From contig WOAB01000093.1 in the NCBI GenBank assembly GCA_027886185.1, positions 5,890,001-5,954,000 of the forward strand: a stretch of DNA of 64,000 nt, written 5' to 3'. Position 1 is the stretch's first letter, and every line of letters starts with the position of its first letter. The notes under the pieces are model-generated. The model was not told the origin of the DNA, ran no database searches, and was given only the letters and a program-made list of their open reading frames with translations. Source of the DNA: Rheum nobile (taxonomy: Eukaryota; Streptophyta; Magnoliopsida; Caryophyllales; Polygonaceae). Made by a program: the position numbers and the translations under genes. Shown in pieces: positions 21,705 to 33,946 of the stretch.

Positions 21705-24538
21705 TGTAACACCCCCGACTTATGTCGGTAGTGGTACACGCTAGTGACCTCATACTTTAATGTCCAAAGTCACCATAGGCTTTAATCGGAACAATTAAGC
21801 TTAAATAAACAATTTAAATAACTGATAAAAGAGTAGAAGAAGACTTTGTATAACAAATACTCAATTCTTTTAATTAAAATTCCTCTCGTAAATTGAGAAG
21901 GATGGTATTATAAACAATGTGAAATTACAGCGGAAGACTTTTGAATAAACACTAAATACATGAATAAATTATTTAAGTATTTAATTTATTTAAGAAAATT
22001 AAATTAATACTAGACAACCTTAAAAATAATATCACTTTAAATCTTCAACTGCAAGCCTTCGTCTTCGATTTGTTACTTCAAAGTTGTCTGAAACCAACCA
22101 CTGATGTGTCGTATAGGACGAATGACACCAGCCAACCATGCAAGAAAAGATAATGGTTGGTTAGTCTAATGAAAGACTACGCAAGGGTATTTTATGTGAG
22201 GTTCTATGTGGTCATATGTAGTTACTATCATTGTCTCTCGAGTAAAAGCTAATAGACGATATATAACTAAATTACTTTCACTGAAACAAAGGATGAACAA
22301 AAGAGATATGTACCAAGAGAATACTTGAATGAATGTGGGTATTATGGGAAGAAGATATGATTTGTTTGTAAACATTTTAAATTACACACAACATATATAA
22401 AACTCCATTGAATAATGCGAATCCAGATTGGAAAGACGACCCGCTTAAGCTGGAGCACGAGCAGCACTTATCTTATTTAATTTCACCACACCATAATTAT
22501 TCTTAAAGCTTTTAATACAATCTTGAATAAAACGAAAACAACACAGGGTGACATTACGTCCAACCCAACTATATATATAATATATATATATTATATATCA
22601 ATAATAATTATCATCCAAGATACAAAATTATTTAAAACACGCAAGTGTTCCCAAACATTAATTAGGCTTTAGAAATTACTCAATTAATTAACAATTAATT
22701 TTAATATTAATTATCGATCATGATGAACTGAAATGACAAGAGTGAACCACCACTTGCCTCAGATTAAGATATCGGTTGAACGACGTAATGTCGTTCGGAA
22801 GAAAGTCGCTATGGACCAACAGAATGGATTCTTTATTCGTTGTCTTCCCAATAGTGATTCCAAGACGTACCCAATTCACACAAAATAAATTATATTAAGA
22901 TAATTTATTTATAATCAGAAATTGAACGTTACTCGTATCGGTTTTTAATTGGATTGATTTAAGTCCAAATAAATCAATCGTTGGATAATGTTATGATTAA
23001 TTCCTTTAATCATAATTCAACAAACTAATTAAAATAAATTGACCAAAATTTATTTATTTTAACCCTTATTTATAAACATAATCATTTATGAACTATATAT
23101 GCACATTTCATAATTTAATAACCTCAACAACTTAAATAGGTAATTTTAAAACCTTAATTAAATTTAACCCAATTAAATTAAATAAATTAACATTCCTAAT
23201 TATATATTTTACCCACTTATAAATTGTCCTAATTAATTGATAAATTAACCTAATTAAATAAAATATCCGAAATTAATAAAAGTGGCAAAAATTACGAGAA
23301 TGCCATCGTCTTCAACCTCTACCCGGCTACTGTTCACGCGTGCGCAATGTGGCTCGGCGGTGGCTCGGCGGCGCGTCTCCGGGTGCGGGGATAGAAGGGT
23401 TTTGACAGGGACGACTGGGCGGTTTCGGAGGTGGCACTAATTGTGGCGGAGGAGCACCGTGGTGGCCGGAAATGTCACGAACAGCCGCAGTCGAGGGTTT
23501 CTTAGGGCTCGTGGATTCTCGGTTGAAATTGGATGCATTGGGAGCAAGATCGAAAGGGTGTTTATAGTTATTTTGAATCCTGCAATGCGCTCGACAAGAT
23601 CACATGATCCTCTCCTTCCAACTTAATTTGATAAGACCGAATTTTGAAGAATTGAATTCGGCTTCACACGAACGATGCGTTTGATCTAGGACAAAATCCC
23701 GGAAATCTCGTCTTTTTTAATAAAAACTGATCAAGGAATTGAATACCTAATAACGTCCCCTTAATTTTACAATGTCTAATTGGATGAATCGAGCTCCAAT
23801 TGAAGCTAATTCCGCCATTGACAAGAGCTTGAAGCTCACTGCCATGGCAGCTGGAGGAAGAAGATGATCGATTTCCAGAAACTGCAATCGGGCCCCCTTA
23901 TTTGTTCTATTTGCACATTTTTACCCAAAGTTTTAAGTTATGGCAAATATGCCCTCAAATAACTTTTCAAATATTACAAAAGTTACCCAAACTTATTTAT
24001 TTTAATATTCTAAGTTTATATAATTATTTTAACCCAAAATTAAGATGCAGAAATATTATCTTAGGTTAAAATTAAGCTTAAGTCACATCTCTTTATAAAA
24101 TTAACCATATTTAAATCTTGATTAACACTTTGTTAATCTTAACTCAAATAATCTAGGTTATGATTGATAAGTTTATCTAAATTATTATTAACATAAGGTT
24201 AATCATAATTTAGACCATTCATAGCTTAAAGAGATAACATACCTAGGGTATTTATTATTTTTATCTCTTCTTGGATAAACATAATAATTCTTATAACCTT
24301 TATTATTATATCTAAAATTTAAAACTATATTCATTGTTATACTTATTCATTTATTTTTACACTATACTTTTACAACTCATTTGATAATTTGTACAAAATT
24401 ATCTTAAACTAACTCTTGAACTTAAGTTAATGAAAATTTAAGTTACTCCTCTAAAAGAAATAAAATAAATTTCATAACTTTTATTTTTATCAAATTAAAA
24501 TTAAAATATTACCCTTCTAATTTAAGTGAGATATTACA
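21705..24538 (-). mobile_element. Solo LTR C of the large-LTR family
   Basis: 2834 bp with a perfect 5-bp target-site duplication GTTCT (21700-21704 and 24539-24543). On the minus strand it starts TGTAATATCTCACTTAAATT and ends GTCGGGGGTGTTACA. It shares conserved blocks with A, B and D: GGCAAGTGGTGGTTCACTCT (minus, near 22758), TTCATTAGACTAACCAACC (minus, 22155-22175) and GCATGGTTGGCTGGTGTCAT (minus, 22122-22141). It lacks the 13-bp-stem hairpin. A possible TATA (TATAAA, minus, 23561-23566) lies near its middle. Very AT-rich outside the central GC-rich part (23300-23900). Confidence 0.9.
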
Positions 24539-25094
24539 GTTCTAATGCAACTTCAAAAAATAGAGTTCGTTACTCAATTTAAAGTAAATATCAAATATGA
24601 ATTAAGTTCTAAAATATTAAGATAGGTGGTTATTGTAATATCCCGCATTTTATAAGGGTAATTTGAAAGTTTTCTTATGCCCGTATTACTAGACGGATTA
24701 AATTCAGAGAAGATCGGACATTCTGTAATATGTTTGAGCTCTGTATATTTTTCTGAGTAATATATAATACATTTGAAGTATTTTCGGGGTTAATTTATCG
24801 TTCGTGTACGAATATATTTAACCCGGAGTTAAGATAATTAGCCCAAGATCAAAAAGGACAAAACGGGTGAAAATTGGCCTTGACCGCACCCCGCGGTCAA
24901 GTGGCCGCACCTGCGGCGAAGGCCAAATTTGGAGGCGGCAACAGAGTCGCCACCGCACCCAGCGGCCACGCCACCGCACACATCGGTGGGATATTTCTTC
25001 GACGTTATTGTCTTCCCTCTGCAGGAGCAAGTGGCTCCACTTGAGGGTTTTTGTCCCCGGCTTGTTCCCTCCTTGTTCCCTCCTTGCTTGGGCC

Positions 25095-25102
25095 TATAAA
25101 AG
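25095..25102 (+). promoter_or_regulatory. TATA box of the element B LTR
   Basis: TATAAAAG in the context GGGCCTATAAAAGGAAGAG, followed by a pyrimidine-rich leader-like stretch. The same motif is in the 3' LTR at 28084-28091. Likely RNA polymerase II core promoter, so transcription would start about 30 bp downstream. Confidence 0.7.
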
Positions 25103-25824
25103 GAAGAGAACTTCGTGGAGAAGGAAGCCACAGATCGAGCTTCTTCTTCCTCCTCTGTTTTCCTCTGTTTTTCTCCATTAAAACCGAGCTTTTGAGCTTC
25201 GTGTGTGAGAGAGATCGAGTGTTTCTTGAGTTGAGAAGGAGCTCTTGAGTGTTGTTGGAAGGTTTAAGGTGTTGGGAGATCGAACCATAGACAAATCGAA
25301 GCATACAAATCGGTTTTGGGTAAGTTTCTCCATTGATGCTCTGTCGAAGCTTCGTCACTGTCACACCACCGCACCCCGCGGTATGACTCTCACCGCACCC
25401 GCGGCAAGTCTTATCCGAGGGTGTGTTCTTATGTGTTGGCCTTGGGAGAGAATCGTTTCCTTTGATTCCGTTCCCGATTCTTTTAGATTCGTATATGTAG
25501 ATATTGAATCTAACTTAGGATCTCGTTATGGGTCATTCCTCTGGGAGTTTTATTCCAGATCTGTCCCAGTTTCAGATCCAGGAGCCCGTTGTCTCCGAGC
25601 TTTGTTCGAGCTTTTCGTCGGATCTAAGACAAGTGGCGGTTCGCTCTTGCTCATCATTCCATACTTCCATTAATTATCAATTGTATAGTTGTTATTTAAT
25701 TTGGGATGATTTACTGTTTGCGTTGGGAACAGTTTTGTTAATTAATATGATTAAAAGATGATATTATAATAGGTTGTATATCTGTTAGAACAACGCTATT
25801 ATATATGTGAATAAAACATGATAT

Positions 25825-25863
25825 TATACTAGGTTGTATATCTGCTAGAACGACGCTAGTATA
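25825..25863 (+). other. LTR hairpin with compensatory change (second copy in B)
   Basis: Left arm TATACTAG+GTTGT, 12-nt loop, right arm ACGAC+G+CTAGTATA. The first copy at 25765-25803 has TATAATAG...CTATTATA, so an A-T pair has become C-G on both arms. Same pair of hairpins in the 3' LTR at 28753-28791 and 28813-28851. Confidence 0.75.
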
Positions 25864-26100
25864 GATATATGTTTATGATGTTGGCCATGTTGGCTTTGAT
25901 GTGGATTATTATTACTGTGTTGAACTGTTTAGTTAGCACGAGTATTCGTAGGAACGCTATGTACCTTGTGGGGGTTTAGATGTTTCTTTATAACTAGTAC
26001 TTGGTGGATTCTTCCCCAGTACTCTCTAAGGTCATGACCATGCCCTTACTCAGGGTGGTGCACTTAGCTAGTGCCAAATCTTTTGGGATTTATTCCCTCT

Positions 26101-26187
26101 GGTATCTCTTGTGAGGAGATCCGATATCTCTTGTGAGGAGATATGATATCTCTTGTGAGGAGATCCGATATCTCTTGTGGGGAGATT
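26101..26187 (+). repeat. Four tandem 22-bp units, each a small hairpin
   Basis: Units built on ATCTCTTGTGAGGAGAT (5-bp stem ATCTC/GAGAT) start near 26104, 26126, 26148 and 26170. The same array is in the sister LTR at about 29091-29176. Confidence 0.85.
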
Positions 26188-27032
26188 TAAAAGCTTATAA
26201 TATGATGATCGTTTTGGAATTAAATGAGATAAGTGCCATTGTCTCACACAATTAATATACCTTGGGCGAGTAGTGCAGCTAGGCGCTAGTGCAGCTAGGA
26301 AAGCTCGTCTTAACTTTTAGTCGCTCGAATGCAATACTGTGATTCTGTGATTGTGTGTAATTAATTAATGTTTCCCAACATTTGTCATGTTTCCTATAAG
26401 GCTCATTTCATTTGGAGTCTTCTTTTGGGATTGATTGTTGTGAGACTCGGTCTCCAGAATCTTCTCTTGTTCATGTCTTTTGATATATTCCAGTAGGAGT
26501 ATGATGGTTGACTATCGTCATCGGTTATTATTCGAGAAGCGATGAGTATAACCTAATATGACTGCTTCGAACCACTCTGCTTTGTGCCCTTGCATGATCT
26601 TTCATTAGACTAACCAACCGATAATTCCCTTGCATGGTTGGCTGGTGTCATCCGTTCGATTCGGCACATCAGGTGTGTTGAAGATCCGAGAAGGCTAGAA
26701 CGACTATGAAGATGAACGGTGTTTTGAAGAGTTATTTTGTTTTAAGACTTCCGCTGTGTTAAAAAGGTGATTTTGTGTAAAGACTTCCGCTGTGTTAAAT
26801 ATGTTTTGCTTAAAGACTTCCGCTGTATTAAATTCTGACGATGTATTTCGTTTTGTCTGGAATCATGTGTAATTCCGAGACTGTGGTTTAATAAAAGTTA
26901 TGATATTTGGTATTGTAACTGTGGTTTGATAGTTATATCATTTGGAAAAGCCTGGGGTGACTTCGGGGTTTTCGTCCGAGGTCATCGGCAGTAATACTTT
27001 CAAAGAGGTGAAATTTGGGGGTGTTACAGTTT

Positions 27033-27045
27033 TGGTATCAGAGCT
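27033..27045 (+). promoter_or_regulatory. Primer-binding site of element B, with a second copy-like site
   Basis: TGGTATCAGAGCT, five bases past the LTR end. A second, similar module TGGAATCAGAGCC occurs at 27075-27087 and is also preceded by GTTACAGAG, as if the LTR end plus primer site had been duplicated. Confidence 0.8.
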
Positions 27046-27613
27046 AAAAAGTTTTCGTAGGCTCTGTTACAGAGTTGGAATCAGAGCCGAAAGTTTTTAA
27101 AACGGGTTTGGGATTTCATGAACCATTTATTCATTTTGTTTGAAAATGTTTTCAAACGGCTCTTGTGAACTCACGGGCGGCACCGGCACCGTGGGGTGGC
27201 TGGGTGTGTGATGTGGTTGGGGTAGCTTGGCCTGGTGATGTTACAGGTCCGGTTTGAAATATTTTCACTCGTTTGAAATATTTTCGAAGGCTCTGAATTT
27301 TTGAATGAAAAATTATAACCGTTCATAGTCATGCCTTTTCTCTTAAGTCTGTTATGGCGAACCTCTAGTTAGACTTGAGTTCCCGATTTCCTTGTTATGC
27401 TTGAGGTTATAAGACTTGTGGTATCACTCTTTTTGAGGAAATAGGAGTAGTATCATGTGTGGTACGTTTCGAGGAATGTAGGAATAAGATTTTGTGTTTA
27501 TTCTTGAAGTGTTTAAGGATATTAAGTTCAGGTAGTAAGATTGGTAGTGAGGCAGATTCCTCATTGGCTTAATGCAAGTTTCGGGGTTGAAACTTTTCTT
27601 AAGGGGGTAGTAA

Positions 27614-30000
27614 TGTAATATCCCGCATTTTATAAGGGTAATTTGAAAGTTTTCTTATGCCCGTATTACTAGACGGATTAAATTCAGAGAAGATCGGACA
27701 TTCTGTAATATGTTTGAGCTCTGTATATTTTTCTGAGTAATATATAATACAGTTGAAGTATTTTCGGGGTTAATTTGTCGTTCGTGTACGAATATATTTA
27801 ACCCGGAGTTAAGATAATTAACCCAAGATCAAAAAGGACAAAACGGGTGAAAATTGGCCTTGACCGCACCCCGCGGTCAAGTGGCCGCACCCGCGGCGAA
27901 GGCCAAATTTGGAGGCAGCAACAGAGTCGCCACCGCACCCAGCGGCCACGCCACCGCACCCAGCGGTGGGATATTTCTTCGACGTTATCGTCTTCCCTCT
28001 GCAGGAGCAAGTGGCTCCACTTGTGGGTTTTTGTCCCCTTTGTCCCCGGCTTGTTCCCTCCTTGTTCCCTCCTTGCTTGGGCCTATAAAAGGAAGAGAAC
28101 TTCGTGGAGAAGGAAGCCACAGATCGAGCTTCTTCTTCCTCCTCTGTTTTCCTCTGTTTTTCTCCATTGAAACCGAGCTTTTGAGCTTCGTGTGTGAGAG
28201 AGATCGAGTGTTTCTTGAGTTGAGAAGGAGCTCTTGAGTGTTGTTGGAAGGTTTAAGGTGTTGGGAGATCGAACCATAGACAAATCGAAGCATACAAATT
28301 GGTTTTGGGTAAGTTTCTCCATTAATGCTCTGTCGAAGCTTCGTCACTGTCACACCACCGCACCCCGCGGTATGACTCTCACCGCACCCGCGGCAAGTCT
28401 TATCTGAGGGTGTGTTCTTATGTGTTGGCCTTGGGCGAGGCTCGTTTCCTTTGATTCCGTTCCCGATTCTTTTAGATTCGTATATGTAGATATTGAATCT
28501 AACTTAGGATCTCGTTATGGGTCATTCCTTTGGGAGTTTTATTCAGATCTGTCCCAGTTTCAGATCCAGGAGCCCGTTGTCTCCGAGCTTTGTTCGAGCT
28601 TTTCGTCGGATCTAAGGCAAGTGGCGGTTAGCTCTTGCTCATCATTCCATACTTCCATTAATTATCAATTGTTTAGTTGTTAATTAATTTGGGATGATTT
28701 ACTATTTGCGTTGGGAACAGTTTTGTTAATTAATATGATTAAAAGATGATATTATAATAGGTTGTATATCTGTTAGAACAACGCTATTATATATGTGAAT
28801 AAAACATGATATTATACTAGGTTGTATATCTGCTAGAACGACGCTAGTATAGATATATGTTTATGATGTTGGCCATGTTGGCTTTGATGTGGATTATTAT
28901 TACTGTGTTGAACTGTTTAGTTAGCACGAGTATTCGTAGGAACGATATGTACCTTGTGGGGGTTTAGATGTTTCTTTATAACTAGTACTTGGTGGATTCT
29001 TCCCCAGTACTCTCTAAGGTCATGATCATGCCCTTACTCAGGGTGGTGCACTTAGCTAGTGCCAAATCTTTTGGGATTTATTCCCTCTGGTATCTCTTGT
29101 GAGGAGATCCGATATCTCTTGTGAGGAGATATGATATCTCTTGTGAGGAGATCCGATATCTCTTGTGGGGAGATTTAAAAGCTTATAACGTGATGATCGT
29201 TTTGGAATTAAATGAGATAAGTGCCGTTGTCGCACATAATTAATATACCTTGGGCGAGTAGTGCAGCTAGGAAAGCTCGTCTTAACTTTTAGTCTCTCGA
29301 ATGCGATACTGTGATTCTGTGATTGTGTGTAATTAATTAATGTTTCCCAACATTTGTCATGTTTCCTATAAGGCTCATTTCATTTGGAGTCTTCTTTTGG
29401 GATTGATTGCTGTGAGACTCGGTCTCCAGAGTCTTCTCTTGTTCATTTCTTTTGATATATTCCAGTAGGAGTATGATGGTTGACTATCGTCATCGGTTAT
29501 TATTCGAGAAGCGATGAGTCTAACCTAATACGATTGCTTCGAACCACTCTGCTTTGTGCCCTTGCATGGTCTTTCATTAGACTAACCAACCGATAATTCC
29601 CTTGCATGGTTGGCTGGTGTCATCCGTTCGATTCGGCACATCAGGTGTGTTAAAGATCCGAGAAGGCTAGAACGACTATAAAGATGAACGGTGTTTTGAA
29701 GAGTTATTTTGTTTTAAGACTTCCGCTGTGTTAAAAAGGTGATTTTGTGTAAAGACTTCCGCTGTGTTAAATATGTTTTGCTTAAAGACTTCCGCTGTAT
29801 TAAATTTTGATGATGTATTTCGTTTTGTCTGGAATCATGTGTAATTCTGAGATTGTGGTTTAATAAAAGTTATGATATTTGGTATTGTAACTGTGGTTTG
29901 ATAGTTATATCATTTGGAAAAGCCTGGGATGACTTCGGGGTTTTCGTCCGAGGTCATCGGCAGTAATACTTTCAAAGAGGTGAAATTTGGGGGTGTTAAA
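27614..30000 (+). repeat. 3' LTR of element B
   Basis: 2387 bp, collinear with 24644-27028. Differences include CCCAGCGGTGGG versus ACATCGGTGGG in a cassette near 27960, a 9-bp CCCTTTGTC-type insertion near 28035, and loss of a short CGCTAGTGCAGCTAGG repeat near 29260. Confidence 0.93.
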
Positions 30001-30005
30001 GTTAT

Positions 30006-32000
30006 GATGCATTTGCAACTATCTATGACTTAAATACTACATAGTGTTAGTCGGATCCTTCTTTTTAAAAAGTTGTATCTTTGACATGAAATTGCATATT
30101 TATATGTATCATACATATTTCATATTTTAAAACGTTCTATTTAATATATGTCTTAGATTAAGATCTTAAAATATATAATATCTAACACAATATTTTCAAA
30201 AATAAGATTTTTAACTTAAGTTATGAATTGTGTTAGAAATATTTACATAAAAGAAGAGTTATATATAAAAAATTAATAAATAAAAGTCACATGCTTATAA
30301 AACATTACAATTAGATTATATTTTATTATATTTATCTTATTTTTAGAATATTTTTTTGAGTTTAAAATAGCTTAGGTTATTCTATTGATGTGTAAATGGA
30401 ATACATATCACTTTCCAATTACCACAATTAAGTATGAATATGCAAAAAGAATCAATTGTAAAATAGAAAAAATGGTTAAAAATTATTTCGTCGATACATG
30501 GTCATATATATTAAAAATTTCGAATTGAACAAATTTTACAATTTATTGAATTATTTATTTTTTAGTTATATGAATTTTATAAACTCGTTTTTTTTAAGTA
30601 ATTTACTTATACATATGGTAATTAGTGTCTAAAACTATTAAAGTGTTAAATAGTTAATAATGAAAGATAAATGAAATAAATCATATTATATATTTTGCTC
30701 AAACTGAAAAAATAATAATTTGTATTCATGTCCTGAAGAATTTACAATTGTTAAGATTTGTATTTTTTGGTGCAAATCTTGTTAAAGTTCTCTTTGTTAA
30801 TTTGAATTTTGCTTATTATCTAATATAATAATAAATTAAAAAATGGAAAAACAAAAAAAAACACCTTAACAACATAGGCCTAAAAACTTTCTGATGGCTT
30901 AACAAGTGATAGGTTTAATACATAAATACATAGATTTTACTGAATTATATACTTAATACATATAATTTAAATAAAATAAACGATATAATATGTTATCATT
31001 ACTTTTTTTTATCTTAAAATATTTATAAAATCATTATTTCTCCAAATTTATACTGTATTGTTTGGAAAATTATAAAATGCAAAAAATTAAAATAACTCAA
31101 ATTTTGTGTTTGACAAAAAGAAAAAAAGAAGAACAATTATTACTTATAACTTATTACTTGTTAGCAATTTTGTAAGATATGTTCTGACAATATACCCAAA
31201 GAAAACAAAGTGTTATGGATATGTACAATCAATTCATATAATATATAAAGTTACATATAACGTATATTAATTGATTAACAAATTTAAATTACTTTGTATA
31301 TTGGTTTCATCTTTTATTCTGCCAAAAAGTAATTTTAAAAGTGACTCATTTACATTGTTCTAAATATATTAAAGTAATAAAATTTTAGTAAATTGACAAT
31401 CAAGATGTCCATAAAATTAAAGTAGACTATTGAGTTAAGTAAATTCATTTTCATAAATTAATATTGGATAGGTTGAGTGAAAGGCTATGAATTCGTTAAT
31501 AACCTTGTGAGTTTTCAGTTTTATATAAATAAATATTTTTCACAAAAATAATTTGTATCCATGTAACGAAGTAACAATTGTAAAGATTTGTATTTGTTGG
31601 TGCAAATCTTGTTAAGGACTTTTTGTTAAATTGTGTTTTGTTGATTATTTAATATAATAATAAATATAAATATAAATATAAAAAAATAAAATCTTAACAA
31701 CATGGACCTAAAAACACTATTATAGCACAAAAAAATGAACTTTAATATATATAATAGATTTCAATTCATTTTGCATTATGATTTTTTTATTATTAATTAC
31801 CTTTTTTTTTCTCAATATAAAAATTGTCTTTTATAAAATTACTGATAATACGGAGTTTATAATCTTATCGAAATGGTGTAATGAAATTGCTTGGCCCGTG
31901 CCCTAAGGAATCGTTAAGGTGTTACGGAGTAAAATATTTTTTATGAGGAAAAAATTCAACTTACTGTACATAAAGGATAATTCGAGAGGCCGATAAATCG
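30006..32000. other. AT-rich intergenic DNA with a diverged direct-repeat pair
   Basis: No gene recognised; no long open frame. Two diverged copies of a ~180-bp sequence lie in direct orientation at about 30712-30893 and 31537-31715. They share AAGATTTGTATTT, GGTGCAAATCTTGTTAA and CTTAACAACAT, and are roughly 80 percent similar by eye. They could be ends of a decayed element. The rest is A/T-rich without structure that I can name. Confidence 0.5.
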
Positions 32001-32008
32001 GCGCCGAT

Positions 32009-32770
32009 CACAGGCGGAATCAGGGAGGGGTTAGGGGGGGCCCGTGCCCCCTCTTTTCCTCTAGTCCAATATACATTTTTATTAGTGTAAATAGTATACA
32101 CAAATAAAATATAGTCCAGTTGGTTGCTTAGTACACTCCATGTTGTTGTCCAATGAACTTGTGTTCGATCCTTGCAAAGCCCATTTCTCTTTTTTTTTTT
32201 ACAATGTTATTCATAATTAATTTTGTTTTATATTGATTTTTTTTTGTTGCCTAATTAAGTTGGTTAGACATAGATATATAATTGACTAGGATATATTTTC
32301 ATATCTAACTAGTTTTTATTTTACTACAATTATTTTATTTACAAAAAATAGATTGGTTATCTATTATTAAAGGTAATATTTATTTAAGGAAGAGCAATGA
32401 AAAGACTGTTAGGATAAGAAATTCAAGATTAATAAATTGTATGTGATATGAATATTATAAATTTTGAAAAGTATCAAATGGCATATGTCTTAACTCTTAA
32501 CTCTAGCATATGTATATAAAAAATAGCATTAGTATGTTATGATATTAATTATTATGAGAATAATTATACATAATATAAAAAAAAATCTTGAATGTGTATA
32601 TATAAAATGGTTTCAGTATGTACTAATTTAGACTGGATATAAAATTAATTATACAATTTAAATTCATTAGTTAATATTAATAATAAGATTTTATTATTTG
32701 TCCGTACTTGATCGGCCCGTTGCTAAAACTAATGTGCCCCCTCTTTCAAACTTTCCTGGTTCCGCCACTG
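32009..32770. mobile_element. hAT-type MITE, 762 bp
   Basis: Perfect 8-bp target-site duplication GCGCCGAT (32001-32008 and 32771-32778), as expected for hAT. Imperfect terminal inverted repeats: CACAGGCGGAATCAGGGAGG on the left and, reverse-complemented, CAGTGGCGGAACCAGGAAAG on the right. CCCGTGCCCCCTC lies inside the left end and GTGCCCCCTC inside the right. No transposase frame. Same family as 55458-56243. Confidence 0.85.
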
Positions 32771-32778
32771 GCGCCGAT

Positions 32779-33946
32779 TAAAACCGGAGATAAAGAACAA
32801 TAAATCAAGCTTGAAATCTACAACAAAGCAATCAAATAGCTTAACGACCTAGAGTGAGTGGTGAGCAAAGCACGATCAAAGGAAAGTGCCATCAGAAAAC
32901 GAGTCAAACAGGAGCAATCCTGCGGAAGTGCTAAATGGACTATCATGACGTTGTCCTCTTTTCTAGGAGAGATCTTTAAGAGCCTTAATCATGATGATGC
33001 CCCCGTAAAAGAGGGATCTTCAACAGCCACAGACACGACCACGACCAGAAACTCAAGCACCACCCTTGTTCAACTCCACAATTGCAGCGAAGAATTTGAT
33101 ACCCAAACTTGAAACAAACGGATTAACAATTGTTAGAAAAAAGTAAAATATTGCTTTGAAAAACACAACATATTTGACAGATATGTGTTTTTTCTTTTTT
33201 TGGGTAGAACATTAATTTATTATGTTCTTCTTGGCAAAAGCATTTATGTATTTTAAGATATTTGCATACCACATTAGATAGCACTATTATATATAGGGCA
33301 TTGATCATGTGAGAATGATTATTACCGTGTAAAATGAGAATGATGCACACATATAATCAAAAACTTATGCACATATAGACAAAAAAGTATGCACTTTTTA
33401 AACTCATGTACATATATAAGCAAAAATTTATGTAATTTTCGAATGTGTTTAAATTCACGTTCACACAATCAAAAACTTATGCACATATAAGCAAAAATTT
33501 GTGCACATTCACATACTTTATTAAATCTTCAATCTTACTAACAAATAAGTGCATTTAGCAAATTAACAAACAATATTAATAGGACTACATACAATAATTG
33601 TGCATTTCCTTATTTATTTTCGCAAATCATAGTCTTCCCCAAGCATTTTGTTGAAGTGCAACCTCAAATTTCGCAAGTAACGGATTTGTTATTGAATCTG
33701 ATAATTATATTTATGGTCAGAGAATTTGATAAGTATTTCAATATCAGTTGCCACCAAAAAGAAGTATTTCAAGAATATAGTATAGGACACAAAGTTCATC
33801 CATATGTCAAATTCCAGCTAAAAAAAGGATAGAAAAGATATGAAAGATCTTCGTTATCTTTAACAAGGAAAGCTCCAGCTAAATTATTCTCCAAGACATC
33901 TATTGCCTTGCGTGATTCTATCCTAAAAAAAAAAACAAATTGATCT
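32779..33946. other. Intergenic DNA; one unassigned 84-codon frame
   Basis: An open frame at 32858-33112 (+) reads a basic N-terminus (KARSKESAIRKRVKQEQ) and a Ser/Thr-rich tail. No domain is recognised and there is no support beyond the frame, so I do not call it a gene. GTGCA-rich repeat cluster at 33330-33500. Confidence 0.4.
33330..33500. repeat. Degenerate ATGCACATATA repeat cluster
   Basis: Several spaced copies of (A/G)TGCACA or ATGCACATATA separated by AAAAACTT-like spacers. Preceded by GTGAGAATGATTATTACCGT near 33309, which looks like the outer end of a MULE-type MITE. The other end was not found. Similar arrays occur at 53020-53715 and 59825-60290. Confidence 0.5.

Larger units (their letters stand above)
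24644..27028 (+). repeat. 5' LTR of element B
   Basis: Contains GC-rich cassettes at 24884, 24905, 24953, 24974, 25369 and 25393, a TATA box at 25095-25102, two hairpins (25765-25803 and 25825-25863), four tandem small hairpins (26101-26187), three copies of AGACTTCCGCTGT (near 26754, 26789 and 26815) and the conserved blocks shared with A, C and D. Confidence 0.93.
24644..30000 (+). mobile_element. Element B: two 2.4-kb LTRs around a 0.6-kb non-coding core
   Basis: Perfect 5-bp target-site duplication GTTAT at 24639-24643 and 30001-30005. LTRs 24644-27028 (2385 bp) and 27614-30000 (2387 bp) have TGTAATATCCC...GGTGTTACA ends; the last C is changed to A in the 3' copy. Initiator tRNA-Met primer site at 27033-27045, polypurine tract at 27601-27613. 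The internal 585 bp codes for nothing, but part of it (27097-27140 and 27310-27340) resembles the start of element A's internal region. By eye the LTRs differ by roughly 2 percent, including a 9-bp insertion near 28035, suggesting a fairly recent insertion. It must use proteins in trans. Confidence 0.93.

Noticed and set aside
24838..28353. Pairs of 100-127-codon frames repeated in both halves of element B
   Set aside because: They lie in duplicated LTR sequence around the GC-rich cassettes and TATA box, on both strands, and match no retroelement protein.
32858..33112. 84-codon frame with a basic N-terminus as a possible small host gene
   Set aside because: No domain, no conserved context and low-complexity Ser/Thr tail; length is plausible by chance.
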